A stretch of DNA of 64,000 nucleotides from Colius striatus (taxonomy: Eukaryota; Chordata; Aves; Coliiformes; Coliidae), in NCBI RefSeq assembly GCF_028858725.1, contig NC_084761.1:33138501-33202500 (forward strand). Reading direction: 5' to 3'. The position numbers were made by a program, and so were the translations under genes. Below the pieces are notes generated by a model. The model ran no database searches. It was not told the origin of the DNA and saw only the letters and a program-made list of their open reading frames with translations. Position 1 is the first letter of the stretch, and each line of letters starts with the position of its first letter. Positions 10,482 through 25,500 of the stretch are shown in pieces.

Positions 10482-13400
10482 CTGTTAAACAGGGGAAGTT
10501 AGGAACAAATAGAACAGCATTTAAACAGCAAAGAAAGCCAACATGTAGGTATTTTGACAAAGTGAAACTATATATAGCCATTTTGATGAAACAGAGTTAT
10601 GCTAAATACTTCCACTGTATTTACCGCGTCCTACAGCTGACATGGGAAGCACGATGACTAGGTGGCTAATATGTTATTCAGCCTGCTAGGTGCCTTAGAT
10701 TAGTATTCAAAAGTTAATATGAAATAACTTATGAGATGAACTATACTATCGCTAAAATGAACACACACACTGAACAGAAATGAAACCAGGAAGTTAAAAA
10801 CAATGTCAAGGAAGCAAAGGAAAAAAAGATCACAAATACATCACAATGCAACACTGACAAAATAGCGTCTCCATGGTGTTCAAAGGCTTTTTAGTCCTTC
10901 TTCACTACTTATTTAGGAATTATACAGGCAGAAATAAAGGGCACATGCTCCTCTTTGAGAGAATTAATAGCTATTCTAAAATAGTATTAAATGATGGTAA
11001 ATTGACTTCTTCAAAAATTCATCAGTGCTGATGACTCAACAGCAGTTCTTTTTATTTAAAATGCTCACACCTACATTCCTGTAGGAAAATTGCCTTCTAC
11101 CCTGTTCAGTCAATGTAGGTAGGAACTGATCTGCTTAAAGCAAAGTTCTACAGAATGACCGTGAGTTGTGCTGTCACTTTCCTACTCCAGCAACAAGGGA
11201 ACTTTCAAATCACTGCCAGTCTGTTCCTATTGTAGCTCTGGTAGCTTCTCTACAAGTAGAATGATGCATACTTCAACAATATCTTTTCAGTCTTTCTGAA
11301 TTTAACTTTATTTGCATTCACTCAGGAACTCTGTGGACTTCCTTTGGGCAGTGAGGACTGATATGATCTTTTTCTATTGCCTGCTAATATTCCAGGATGA
11401 AAAGATAACTCTCAATTTTTCTCTGTGGTCTTAAGAACATCCAAATATATCAGATTACAAGACAATGATTTTTCAGAAGCCCATGTTCCAAGAATGCTGT
11501 TTTATTCCAAGAAGAAAATGCTGTCAGATCACAAGAGGCCATAGGACAGTAAAGGTAATATCATGTTATCCCAGGTAAAATGAGAAGAGTGCATAAAAGA
11601 CAGCAGAAGTCACTTCATCTTACAGAAAGCCTGCCTTTCTGATTCACATGTTGCAAAGTAGTGTTGTGTTTCTTGAGCTTGGATAGCAAGAGAGATACAA
11701 GAACTACATTTACAGGTGGGATCTTAGGAAAGGGATCCTTCCAGGTTAAGTTCTTAATTTTTTTCTTTGCTTTAACTATCCAGTCTATATGTTACACTAA
11801 TAAATAGCATCACCAATACTATTTTAAATAGCAAAATAAATGATAAAAAAATAAAATCCCTAATATTTGGATTTAAGTCAAAGCAATTAGTGATGTCAGC
11901 GTGTCTGCCACTCTGGTCTACAGTTTTCAAGTGTCCGTGGGTCAAACTAGGACAGAACTCAAATACTATTTTAGACAAAATCCTCTCAGAAACTAGCTGT
12001 ATATTATGCTTTGGCTGACACTGAAATAAATAATGCTGTGTTCTGTATCAGACCACTCCACAACTTCCTTCCTTTTCTGCTCACAGTGATAACGTTGCCA
12101 TTTCTGAATCAGTTATGAGGACTAACTGTATTGGTCTCTGTTAATTTTCTCCTTAATCATTTTTTGAAAACATGCTGTTTACTGTTTCTCCTTTCTTACC
12201 TTCTACAGGATCCCACAAGTCTGCTTCTTTGACCCTTTTTTGCTGTCCTCACATTCATTTTCTACTCTTGAAGGTGAGTCTGCTGGTTTCCGCTTACCCC
12301 CATTATGCCCACAACTAACAGCTCTAGCTCAGCCCTCAGAGTCCCATCTATTCAGCCCGAGTCACTGAGCCCATGTGTTTTTGGACTGTCCTTCTGGGTG
12401 TTTCCCACCACAGACTTCACCTGTGTGCCTGTGGTCAGAGCAGATGCAGATACTGAACTCTCAAAAGATCCGTCTAGGCAGGAACAAAGTTCAGCATTGT
12501 CAGCACAATCACTACATTAGCCAGTGTTACATACCATTTGGGATAGCCTTAGCTTTGCATGTTAATAGTTTATTCTAAGTAGGTTGAGTTACACGCTTGC
12601 AGGTTGCCCCTACAGGGATGAACCCTCTTACTTCTGTGGTGTGCCTTGTTCAGTTTTGCTCCTTATCTCATTGACAACACGACTGTCTTTTATCTATGTT
12701 GTTACAAGTCCCATTAGCATCGGTGAGATTTATGCAGATATAACGATGGAAATACAGCTAAAAGCCATTTGCTCATTTTTTTTTTTTTTCAATTGAAAAG
12801 CCTACAGTACATTTGTTCTTTGATATGCTGAAAAGAATGATCAGTGCCTTTGAACATAAAAAGTTCTGTCTTCCTCCCAGGGAAACCACAGTGAACAGCT
12901 GATGCAGAGGGACTTCTGTTCCACAAATTAGTCACATCATTCTATGCATGATTCCATAAGACATCCTCAAAATACAGCAAGAAGATCCAACTCCATTATT
13001 AGTTACCTAAGAACAGGTTGAGCAGAATACTTAAACATGCTTTTAATTTAATAGGAATATTTGATCACGGTCAAATGCCTTTCTAAGCTGTGCTAATACT
13101 TTTCAATGCACTGTAGTGACAGTGTCTTCTAACACATCTTGAAGTGTTCTCCACAGTGACTAATGTATCTAGTTAAACAAAGCGAGGCCTGACACCCAGC
13201 TGTCAGCAGCGTGACAACTCTGCTTCCCCTGGCTCATCATAATTTGCAGAAGTTTTAGTGCAAACAGCATGAATCCAGCTGGTGCCATGTCAGCTGGACT
13301 GATTTGGCTTCTGACTCTCAGTACTACTAGAACAGAGTGCTGCCTGACCCTGTTGTGGTGTGAAGGTATAGTCATAGTACTGGATGTTCTCTCCAACACA

Positions 13401-16400
13401 AACAATACTCTAACAGCTCTGAACTCACACCAAGGGAAGGAAGAAGACTCCCAAAATATCCAGTGAGTTTTTATTTCACACAGCTGCAGTTTAAAGAGGA
13501 ACAGTGAAAGCTTCTAAATCTGTAACATCTGGGGTAACAAACACCTCTCTAACCTGTAGTACTATTTCTATTCATTTACTTTCAAATTGCTCTTCTGAGG
13601 CCTACGGCACAGCACAAATACATCATAACAGCCAAGGGTGCTGTAAGTTTAATGACGATATAACCATTGCAGTCTGCCTTCTATCTCACTTGGTGTTTTA
13701 TCATCTTAAACTCCTATTGGGATAATGCTGTATGCCTATCAAATGAGACAAAGGCAAAACAGCAGGTATTTTCTGTTGTTTTTAAGTTCTGATGATAAAT
13801 TGTTTGAAGCTCTAAGCAGTGGAGCAGAGAGAATGAAAATGGTGTGAGGAAAAAAGAAGCCTCTTAAGAGTCCTTATAAAGTCAAGCACAAGTAGGAGGA
13901 CACATTCTGGTTTTTGATTATCAGTCACATGGACATCCCCTGTGTTAGACTTTAGGAGATACATTTTAACACTTTTGGGGGATATGCTTCTCCTGTCAGA
14001 ACTGTTCCAGCTCCAGCTATTAATGACACTGGAAATTGTCCTAAAGCACTACTTCAGGTAGACTAGACAGGCATCCTTCCATCAGCACAAGTGTCCCGTG
14101 TGTAAGCAGTGACTTACTTCAGCCTGAATTCATGTCTAATAGCACACATACTTTAGGAGAATTTTCCTTTTTTACAGATGGACTCAGGCAAGCAGTTTCT
14201 GGGCCTGCTGGGTTTTTCTTGTCAAACTCCAGTGCTGACACAGAAAAACTTCAAAAGCGAGATGCCTCTTTTTAATCCCATCTAACAACAACAGCACAGA
14301 TGTTTCTTCAAATAGAAGGGATGGCTAACAGTTGTCCATCTTACACAATTTTGCTTACTTACCTTTTCTTTTTTATTTAAGGCTATCAGAAGCCATAACT
14401 TTTAGAAAGCAGCTTCTTTAAAGAGTGCTTTCAGTCCTCTCAAAGATTTTAAACAGGATACTGTCTGGTTGCCTTTTTTTTAAAAAAAAAAAAAATTGGT
14501 GTGAAAGCAGCTTAATTTCTATATTATACATGTTACTGTGAGTCACTGAAATGCTTCAGATAAAAGTAAACTGTTTCAACACGCATTCCTACAGATCTAG
14601 AAGGTAACTTTAACTTTTTCAAAGGAGAAAGACGGGCTCCTTTAGCACATCTCCTGGCTGTTACGAAAATGCTGTACATCAAGAAAAATAAAACGTGATT
14701 CAGAAAGAAACAAATTGATCTCAGTCTAGTCTTAGAGGATTGCTGAATCAGAGCAGAACTCAGATAAAACAAATAAAAGAATACTGGGCAACAACGTTTT
14801 ATGTTGAAAGATAAAGCTGATACAATAAAACCTCCAACACTTTGTAAAAAATAAAAAAATCTTTCTACACCGTTTCAAAATGGAAGATACAGGAAGGGAA
14901 CCACCAGAGAGATTTTCTGTATCTGATGCATATCATTGTCAAAAAGTTGCAATATTTTCCTTAAATCTAGATGGTATTAAATATAGTAAAAGATGCTAGA
15001 AAACACCTTTTCTGCTGCTTATGTGATCCTATAATCTCTAATCTGGTTCAAAACAAATGACTGGCAGTACCGGCACTGCTGTGCAGCCTCAGATCTAAGA
15101 ATACTGATGAATACAGTCAGTGATTTGGAGATAGCTGCTACTTAAACACGATACCAATACAGTCTAATACGTTTATCAAATTGTCACAATAATACCCCTC
15201 TTTTTGCTTTACTTCTTGTACTGCAACTTTTTTCTCTATTCTTTTTGCTTTTGACAGCATCTCTTCTAGCATCCCTTCTTCTTCCTTCTCTCCCTTCCTT
15301 GGTTATGAAACATTACTTTTCTAATGCAGTATTTAGGAAATAAAAAAGGAGAGCATATCTTATAACATGAGGCTTGTCCACTGAGTTTGACCAAGCAGCA
15401 GGTTGATGATGTAGTCATGATGACATGATATCTAGATCTTGAAAAACAGTTACTATGGGTTCTCAGTCTGTCCAGAGAAAAAGATTCCATTTGGAGGAGC
15501 TGGCCAGAAACACCACAGTTCTGGAGACTCAAGTATAGTCATGGTAATGAGCTTAAGCACCATTATGGACGGGCCATAATGGTTCAGTAAAGAGCAACAG
15601 ATTAATCCACAGATTGTCTTGCAGTAGCACTTAATAGGAGGCAAAAAGACAAGTGGTCTTACACTCACACAACCACATTCAAGAAAACCCTGTTGTCTTA
15701 TGTGATCATGTTGACAGACATAGGTTTTTTGGAAGGAATGGTCAAGTCAAAATTCAATTTACACTGTTGCTCTCTTTCCCTCTGCTGTGTATGTGTCCTC
15801 ATCGAAGTAAAAATAATTATAAATATACAAGCTTTTCCAAGCTTAGCTGTTTTTCAATATCCTGGGGCAAGTGACAGACAGGCATACCTCACACCTGCTG
15901 GCAGTAAAGCAGCATGGGTCCTGCTTTAGGCTCTGGAACATCTCCCTGCAATCCTGCTCTGCAGCACCCTTCCTGGAAGATGTGGAGTCTTACAGAGTGA
16001 ACTAGGTATTCACAATTTATTACATGATCTCATGTCCTCTCTAGATTCAGAGGAAGACACTAAGTTACTCATGAGATAAAATCTAGTATTTTCCTTTGTG
16101 ACTGGTAAAGACTATCTGCCAGACTGTTCTTCTTCCCTGACATTAAAGAGTAACTATGTGGTAAAATAGTAACATTGACAGAAGTCATATAATGAAAATA
16201 TAATAAAAATAAGCAAAACACTCCAGTTAGAATCACAACCCATTTTCCTCACTGTTGCTTTTGAGCCATTGACAGTAGCACTTTAAATCCACCCTTGTCA
16301 GTTCCCCACTGCTGCAGCTGAGCAGCAAAACCAAGTTCATATTATATCCCTTATCTGCTAAAAGAGATTGCAGGCCAGAGGCCCGCCATGTGGAATCAGT

Positions 16401-17503
16401 CCCTTGGTCATGCCAACTCCCAGGCTGCCCTGGAATCACCCAGAAGAGTGCTAAAATCCACCAAAATCATGCCAGGAAACATTTCATAATTTCACTATAT
16501 AAAATCCCTGAGAAACATTCCCCAGCGGTTTTTAATTTACAAGTATGGGCAGAAACTTCAAGTCTTGCAAAGTCATTCTGGTAACTGTGTGAGAGATTAG
16601 CTTCAGAACTGAAAAATGATGGGTTTGCAGCAGAGATTCTTCTTTACCTGTCAAGACAGCTAAGTAGTTTTTGAAACATGATTTTCACCTCTATTATACT
16701 CCAAGCAAAGGATTTGCTGTTTCATTCTACTATTTACCAATACTGCTGTGCTGTATTACACATCAATGCTACAAAGGTTCCTCTTTTTAGCAAAAAATAT
16801 AGTTCTAATAATCTCCTCAGAAACACTTCTAGAAAGGATTACATATATGGGAAATTCTCAGGACAAAATTGCAAAATCTTTCCTGACAAACCTCTCCTGC
16901 AAAGTTTGAAATTCAATTCAATATCCAACCAATATAAAAGCAAATGCTATCTATGTCTTTGTGCAGGAACACAATCAACCCATAGGCCAAACATTATGCT
17001 TCTTAACGATCTTAGCACATGTGAAATGATGATGACTACATGCTTCAAGTGAGTTCTGAACATACAAGACATTTCCCTTCCACAAAGTTACAGCACTAGT
17101 ATAGTTGGCTAGTGAGTCACACTTATTTCCAGTCTGCTTCTGTCACAATGAGATTTTTACCAAGGATGTGATTATACATTTAGCTCATATAGCACAGTGA
17201 AACATAAACCCATGACAAATTCTTTCTTTCATATTTCTAATCAGGTTTTGAATACTTTCTGTTGACCGTGGAAAATCTTCATGAATCATGCCTTTTGGAG
17301 AAGATTTTTTTTTTTTTAGCCTGTTTTGCCCACGGTAAGGACAACTGCAAAGCTGATTCAAGAGGCAGAAAAGGCTTAACTGCACAACTAAAGAGTCATG
17401 CATGAAGAAGGATTCTTAAAATCTGACAGTAGTTACTAGATGTTCAAATCTATGAGTAAGTTGACAACATTAAGACCAGAAAGAACTGTTGGTGTAAACA
17501 CAG

Positions 17504-19585
17504 GATCATAGAATGATAGAATGGTAGGGGCTGGAAGGGACCTTTAGAGATCATCTAGTCCAACCCCCCTGCAGAAGCAGGTCCACCTAGATCAGGTCTC
17601 ATAGGAACATGTCCAGGCGAGTCTTGAAGACCTCCAAGGAAGGAGACTCCAAAACCCCTCTGGGCAGCCTGTGCCAGGGCTCCGTCAACTTCACAATGAA
17701 ATAGTTTTTTCTTATGTTTAAATGGAACTTTTTGTGTTCCAGCTTCATCCCATTACCCCTTGTCCTGTTGCTAGCTACGATAGAAAAGAGCAATGTCCCA
17801 ACCTCCTGACACCCACCATTTAGATATTTGTAAATGTTAATAAGATCTCCTTCTCAGTCTCCTCTTCTCTAGACTAAACAGCCCCAGTTCCCACAGCCTT
17901 TCCTCGTATGAAAGGTGCTCCAGTCCCCTGATCATCTTGGTGGCCCTATGCTGGACTCTCTCCAGAAGTTCTCTGTCCATCTTGAGCTGGGGAGCACAGA
18001 ACTGGACACAGGACTCCAGATGAGGCCTCACCAGGGCAGAATAGAAGGGGAGCAGAACCTCCCTTGACCTGCTGGCCACACTCTTCTTGATGCATCTCAG
18101 GCTGCCATTGGCCTTCTTGGCCATGAGGGCACATTCCTGGCTCATATTTAGTTTATTATCAATCAGGACTCCCAGGTCTCTCTCTGCAGAGCTGCTTTTC
18201 AGCAGTTTGACCCCCAGCCTGTACTGGTGCATGGGGTCATTCCTTCCTGGATGCAGGACTCTGCACTTGCCCTTGTTGAACCTCATGAAGTTCCACTCTG
18301 CCCAACTCTCAAGCCAGTTGAGATCCTGCTGAATGGCAGCACAGCCTTCTGGGGAATCAGCCAGTCCTCCCAGTTTGGTGTCATCAGTGAACTTGCTGAG
18401 GGTACACTCTGTCCCCTCATCCAGGTTGTTGATGAAGATGTTGAACAAGACTGGCCCCAGAACCAAACCCTGTGGAACTCCCCTGGCCACAGGCCTCCAA
18501 CTCAATTCCGTGCCATTGATCACCAGCCTCTGGGCTCTGTCATTCAGCCAGCTCTCAATCCACCTCACTGTCCGCTCATCCAAGCCACACTGCCTGAGCT
18601 TTCTGATGAGGATGTTATGGGAGACAGTGTCAAAAGCCTTGCTGAAGTCAAGGCAGATGACCCTCATCTAGTCAGCCAGTTATGCACTCATAGAAGGCTA
18701 TCGGATTGGTCAAACAGGATTTCCCCTTGGTGAAGCCATGTTGACTCCCCCTGATAACCATCTTATCCTTCATATGTTCAGTGATAACATTCAGGATGAG
18801 TTGTTCCATCACCTTTCCAGGGATGGAGGTGAGGCTGACCGGCCTGTAGTTTCCTGGGTCGTCCTTCCTGCCCTTTTTGAAGACTGGCGTGACATTGGCC
18901 TTTCTTCAGTCCTCAGGCACTTCACCTGTCCTCCATGATTGTTCAAAAATGATGGAGAGAGGCTTAGCAATCACATCAGCCAGCTCCCTCAGCACTCTAG
19001 GATGCATCCTATCAGGACTCATTGACTTATGAGCCTTAAGCTTGGCCAACAAGTCTTTAACCTCTTCCTCTTCCACCCCGGGCAAGTCCTCTGCTGTCCT
19101 GGCCATTCTGTTATCCTTGCTGGACTGGGCTTCCCAAGGGGCAGCCTTGGCTGTAAAGATTGAAGCAAAGAAGGCATTCAGTACTTTGGCCTTCTCTGCA
19201 TCCTCAGTCACCAGGGCACCCTCAGTGTTTAGCAGCAGGCCCACATTCCCCCTCGTCGTCCTTCTGCTGCTGATGTACTTGAAAAATGCCTTATTACTGT
19301 CCTTAACTTCCCTGGCTAAATTTACTTCTAGAAGGGCTCTAGCCTTCCTAGTTGCACCCCTGCATGCCCTGGCAATGTTCCTATACTCTTCCCAAGAAGC
19401 CAGCCCCTGTTTCCACCTCTCATAGATGGCTGCTTTCTGCCTGAGTTGTCCCAGTAGATCCTTGCTCATCCATGGAGGCCTCCTACCTCCTTTTCCTCCT
19501 TTCTTGCGCACTGGGACACACTGATCCTGGGCTTGGAGGAAGTGGTGCTTGAAGATTGACCAGCTCTCATGGGTACTTCTATCTT
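17504..19585 (-). mobile_element. CR1 LINE, 5'-truncated, ~2.1 kb
   Basis: The 3' end is at the left, with reverse-complemented octamer units (CATAGAATGATAGAATGG) followed by the standard avian CR1 3' UTR. The body encodes most of the reverse-transcriptase half of ORF2 on the minus strand. The endonuclease half and ORF1 are missing, the usual outcome of incomplete reverse transcription. Similarity to the CR1 consensus I know fades at about 19.58 kb. The copy is in the same orientation as INPP4B and lies within its last intron. Confidence 0.93.
17837..19511 (-). pseudogene. CR1 ORF2 remnant (reverse transcriptase)
   Basis: Two long open blocks remain. The upstream block (19511-18906) has the pre-RT region, including P-W-M-S-K-D-L and the [10 protein letters not shown] end. 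The downstream block (18667-17837, 276 residues) has RT motif A (L-D-F-S-K-A-F-D, residues 6-13), motif B ([10 protein letters not shown]) and motif C (F-T-D-D, residues 93-96). They are separated by two Trp-to-TGA stops (18906-18908 and 18672-18674) and a small deletion that shifts the frame just upstream of motif A. The Leu in motif B and Thr in motif C depart from the usual Ser and Ala. The copy cannot make a full protein. Confidence 0.9.
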
Positions 19586-22500
19586 CTCAGTCTATCACTC
19601 AGTCTATGTTGCATTTGTAATTCAGGTCATTTTAAGTGAGGAGCGTGTTGAAGAGCAACATAAATTTGTGTATTTTAACTCAGTGTTTTATATCTGCAAC
19701 TTCAGTTTGAGATAAACAAAAGGAGGAATGTGACTGCTTCTGATTAATGACACCAATTCACATAATCTCATCATGGATTAACCAATGTGTGAATCATAAA
19801 ATAAATAACAGGAAAGATCTGAAACCTACTCTTCCATTTCAAGTAAATAATGTCACTTCATTAATTACTTTCAAGCAGCACGCAGATACTGTTTATTTTC
19901 AACTGCATCAATGGTTTGAGATCTGCTCTGTTCTTATCCCAATCATTCTTTGAGCACTAGTAGCACACACGTTATGTGGGTGTACTTATGTAAGGGGGGT
20001 TTGTATACACATAGATTCCCTGATCACGTAAAATGCACCCAAACCTAATCTTAGCTGGTGCACAAGTGCTGGTACCAGGAGCATTAAATGAAGCAAAGAA
20101 TGCTCCTTTACTTAGGCTAGGTGAGCGGCTAAGAAAAACGACTCATCCCAAAACCACACAGGCTGAGATATGGACTGTAGCAATCTAGTAATTGCACCTC
20201 TATAGTCCTATCAATAAACCACCTTATCTTTTCTTTAATTATGACTAAAGTCAACCTGTTAAGAGCGTTAAAAAATGCAGGTAATATCTTTGAATCTGAA
20301 ATGTACTACCTTTTCCATTCGCTTCCTTCAGAGCCAATGACAAGGCTGGGCTGAATTTGGATCAAGTGCCTTGAAAGCATTCCTCGGCCTTTCTGACAAT
20401 AAGAATGCTGCTGTGGGTTTCTCAGTAAGTTTCAAACATACTCTTCTTCATCATATCTCAGAGACTGAATATTAGCATCACTTTTAAAGCATAAATAGCA
20501 GTACAGAGACAGGGAGAGTGAGGACATGACATCCCATAGAGTTTTGCTTCTACAATTTCTTTTGAAGATTTGAGATCACTATAAACTAAAGATTCTACAA
20601 GCAGTGCATTTACCTTCTGCATCCCAGAGTTTTTGCTAGCAAACACATTATAACATCTCCTCTATAATAATGCTACATTTTCCTTACTCTCACAAAGAAA
20701 GGAAGGACATAGTTTGGCTCAGTGTGGTCATGGTAGTTCACAGTTTGCCAAAGATCAAAGACGCAGTTCTCAGGATATGCTTTATGAACTATGTTCAGGA
20801 CTCTCTAAAGAGAAAAAGTTCATTATACTGTCAGTATCAGTTAATGATGAAGTAAATCAATGACAGATGAAAAAAAATGCAGAGTTACCTCTTGACCTCA
20901 ATTGAAATATCAGATACATTATTTAAAACAAATATATGTATTTTTCTGTATTGCAGATTTTATTCTCTCAAAACCACATGATCAGTAGCGAGGAAACATT
21001 CTCAGCACAATTATTACTATAACATCTTGGGAACTGCAGTTTGCAAAAAGCTACAGGAATCTGCCAATTCCTGCAACTTTGGAGTCATTGGGACAGAGAT
21101 ATTTTAAGAATGAATGTCCCCAAGCACATCCTGGTTTTACCTAGCTGCACGTGGATGTGAAAAGCAGTATAATAGTGGGACCTTGTATTAATGGTGGTAA
21201 TTGCCATCACTTACAAATAAACAGAATGTATATGATTCTTAAAATTATTATAATTGAGGAAAAGAGGGCATTTTACTAAGAAAATTCCAAAGCATATAAC
21301 ATAAAATTGAAAACATCGATACTTTGCAGAAAAGTCATCCACCTATAATCTATTGTTATTTTCTTCTGAAGAAGCAGCATGCCTGTAACACTGTTTAAGC
21401 ATTTCCTTCTTTCTTACCCAGGAAGGGATATGAAACAGTAGTAGGTATAAATCTTCCCTGAGATGGTGGCAAGTTATCTCTGTCTATGATGCACTTTTCT
21501 ATTCTGTGACATACACTGGTTATTTTGCATGCTGGAAGGAAAACAGTTCAAGGAACGTTTCAGTAAGACATCATATCCTGTTTTCCACTCCTTTTATAAG
21601 AATGCAGTTGTCAAGCCAGTCAGATCTGAGAGACATTAATCCTAGTATTGCTCATGTTTCTGATGATGTTTTTCTTTAATCACTAATAAAACCAGTACTA
21701 CTTATTCACATGCTTAAATGTTTGGCTTGAGTAACTGTGAGCCACAGGCCAGGTGGTCAAATAGAGAACTCTACAGTGCAGCCAAAAAGCACATAGGTTG
21801 TTAACTAGAAATTAACTTCATTCCACATTAACTCGTAACCTCACTGGGAATGACGTTGCTTTTCCAGACCCAGTGAGATGTGTCAGCATTCGCAGTCCTC
21901 TCTAGCACTTGCTCATGACCAATGAACTATGAAAAAGTGCAGTCACCAACTGTAGTCAGTCTTTTGGTTAACACTGCATTTCTGTGGCTGTTGGACAGCG
22001 CTTGGAGGCTTCCAGTAACTAAACAATTTCCCATTTTAGCATACATTTACTGCACTGGCAAGAACACAGCAGAGACCGAGACTTTTAAACTGCTTAAATA
22101 ATCCTCTGCCATGAACACAAATACATATGGACAGGTATGCAATGTTGTCTTTTAAAAAGTTCTCAGCCATTCTCATAGTTTTATTCTCAATTAATCTTTA
22201 GTAAAAACTAAATCAGCTTCACATCATCTCACCAAGAACCCAGTCTACACATGCTGGGATCATGCTTGTCTCATTTTATTGGTATTTAATTCTGTATTAG
22301 TTAAAAATAAATCCTGTAATGTGCTATTAATGCACTGCTACTGACAGCTTAAATAAAACCAATAAAACACAAAAGCTGCAATTGAACAGCAAAAGTAATT
22401 AAAAAAAAAACACTGTCAAACTACAGGCATCTTTTGCTATCTCACCAGTATACACAGGGGCAGAATTGGCTTGTCCACCAGGTTAATAAAATCTTTCCTA

Positions 22501-25500
22501 CTCTCTTACAACACAATTAGAGTAAATAAGTAGCAGAAATGCTCTGAAGTATTTTTGTCCAGCTTTGTTCTTTGCATGAATACTTTGCACGAATATGAGA
22601 CTCTAACAAAGCTAAAGGCATGTGAGTGCAGGCCGGCAATTGCACTTGTCAGATGAGTATGTACATTAACGCAGACAGAATATTTTGGTGCATGAAATAA
22701 TAAATGACATTTTCCCAGGTATGGTACATAGTTATGAAATACATGCAGAACAATGTAGAAAATTTAAAAGACCATAATCCATCCTAATCTGGAAGTACTC
22801 ACAGTTAATGGACATTTCAGTGGAAAAACAACAGTTTTACATTGGCCCAATAATGTTCTCTGAAGTTCAGAATAATTAACAATAGAAGAAGTAGACAGAA
22901 TGAGGGCGAGGGGTTATCTACCAAAAATTTGCTTCCTCAAAAAGGAAATACTTTATTTAGAAAGCTTTTTCTCCCTCTCATTCATTCAAATTATTAGCTG
23001 CATATTTTTACCACGGAATATTAGCTATAAATAAGCTCTTATTCATAAATAAATACATCAAATCACAACGGTAGAAAACTTAGAACATTTACTGAAACAT
23101 TGAAAAGTGTTTTGAAAAATAACTTCACCACATCTATCTAGATAAAACAGCTAAATGTTTGCAGAATTCACCATGTTCCCAAAGCCTGGTAAGATAAAGT
23201 AACTTTGTGTCCAGAAGAGCTATTAAATTATAAAGCTTATATAAAAAAAATCTATACAAACAAGAATTTAGGATAATGGCACTTCACGTACATTGTTTAA
23301 TGGCTTCTGCTCTCTATATAAACAAGGAAACTGACAAAAGTGGATTTTTAAACCCAAAATATGAGTACTTATTTTATCATACAAACTAAGCAGATAAACA
23401 AAGGAAGTAGTCCAAACATTGTACTGGCTGAAGTCTAAACAGCAATCTAACACTGCACTTTTAGCTTCTTTTACATTTTTTAAAAAAAAATATTTAAAAT
23501 AAATAACCTCTGGCTTCCCTGACCCCATGATAGTAAAGAAACCATTGTCTAGAGACAAATTTAAAAATAAGTAGTTTGTCAGTAAAATCTCCCCCATGCT
23601 ACATTTTGACCCCTACCTTTCTTTTACCTCCAGTGGTTTACTAGCCTACAATACCAAATACACTTCCAAGATCTGATCCAAGTCTTTCAAAAGTCAAAAC
23701 AAGTATACACCCTAATTCAGAGCAGGAAGTCTTTAGGTGCCAAATTTACCAGTCCAGGCTGCACATGTCTACAAAACATCCACAGGAGAATTCCAGAGGT
23801 CTTGAATCAAGTAGTTAACCATCCTTCCAAAGGGTATACTGTGAACATGAATTCTTAACCTAGACATTCATACAGTCGGTATCTAGAATGCTATGGTATA
23901 TACAGCTTGATTTTGAGTGTGGCACTGAATTCAGCAGGCTTTGGAAGAAAATCCTCCAATGTCCAAAGTTTTTTCCCCCCACCTTTACAGAGCCCATACT
24001 TGTGCTACCACCATATCCCTTACAAAATGAACCACACAAGTCTCAGATTTTCTTTTGAGCACCATAAATCCAGCCAAATGCAGTGGCTAACAACATCAAG
24101 TCCACTAGACTAGAGATTATTTTTAAAAGACAGTCTTGATTTTCTTCTGTAGTGTGAATAAAAAAGATTTATAAGCAAGCAATTGTCTGTTTTGGGCTTT
24201 GTTACAAAGTAGTACAGAACATTAAGCTTTGCAACAAGACTAAATGTCTTTTTATTTCTCTTTTGGCATTCCATACCCAATGGAGTATGGATAGCAAGTT
24301 CACAGTTTTTACTTTTGCCGTGAAAGATCATTTGACTTTTTTCCTCTACATTGTAATATGTATTTCATTTAATAAACTTTATAATTAAACAACTCCTACT
24401 AAAAATATTTCTCTATTCTAGGAATGCAATTCAGAGGAGGTTCATTTAGTTCCATTAGTTTTAACATCTGTGTTTGAAGTTGCAGATAGTTTCAAAAGTA
24501 GCAATTGAGGTAATACATTGCTTCATTTACAAAGGAAATGGAATGCTTAATGCATTTTGTAATGCAGTAATAACACAGTGTTGGCATTTGCATAAAGCAG
24601 TCCACCGTAATCACAGGTGTTAGTCCTGTCTGGGTAAAGGTCTTTCTACTCTGCTAGCCCAGTTTGGACTCATTATTTCACCTGGTTATAATTATTATAG
24701 AGATCAGTGAAGTCCACACTACTGAAAGCCACATTTGGGAAGGTCTGCTACCTCATCTGTGCCTAGAAAAGCCAAATGGACAGGGAGAGGATGCTTTTCA
24801 TTTAACTAATTGTGTGGACTGTTAGTGGAGAACAGACTGGCCAGAAAGAACTACTCACAGCATTGTAATGGTCTGCATTCCCTTCCAAGCTTGCAATACA
24901 GCTGTTGTGGCTGCTTGGAGCAGGGGATGGGACCGAGCTTGCCAGAAATCTGATTGCAAATTTCTAGACAGTGTTTGCTGGTGTAGTTTCTTCAACTTTG
25001 CTAGAGCTACTCCAGTTTTATTTCAGTTTTATTTTATACTCATGTCAATGAGTATATTAAACATACAGAGCACAAACCAGTATTTTAGAAAAGGTCTACA
25101 TATCCAAATTAAAAGAATTTGACGGAGATGGTGGCTCCCTCCACTGTTATCACCATAGTGTCCTCTGGACTGCACAGCTGGGATTGTGAAACGCTATGGT
25201 GAGTTTTGCTTTCCAAATGTTTATTATTTCCTAGAATGATCACATCATGATCGCCACAATTATTAACTTCTCTTCTTTTGGGTATGTATTTAGGTAGGTC
25301 TGATTCAAACTTAAGTGTTGAATTCCAAATGTTCTTGCTATATTAACTGTAACAGCAAGAAAAGTAGAAAATTTCAATTTTTAATCTGCTCAACAGACAA
25401 ACACTCAGAATGGAACCATGTCTGAAAAATATCTGTAGTGTGTCAGAGCTCACAGGAGATAATCAAAACCATGAGTTCAAATTCATTACCACCTCATTTC

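Noticed and set aside
16678..17052. 124-codon plus-strand open frame in the intron
   Set aside because: No splice context, no family resemblance and AT-rich composition; consistent with chance.
18227..18733. 168-codon plus-strand open frame
   Set aside because: It is antisense to the CR1 reverse-transcriptase frame; the minus strand carries the conserved motifs.
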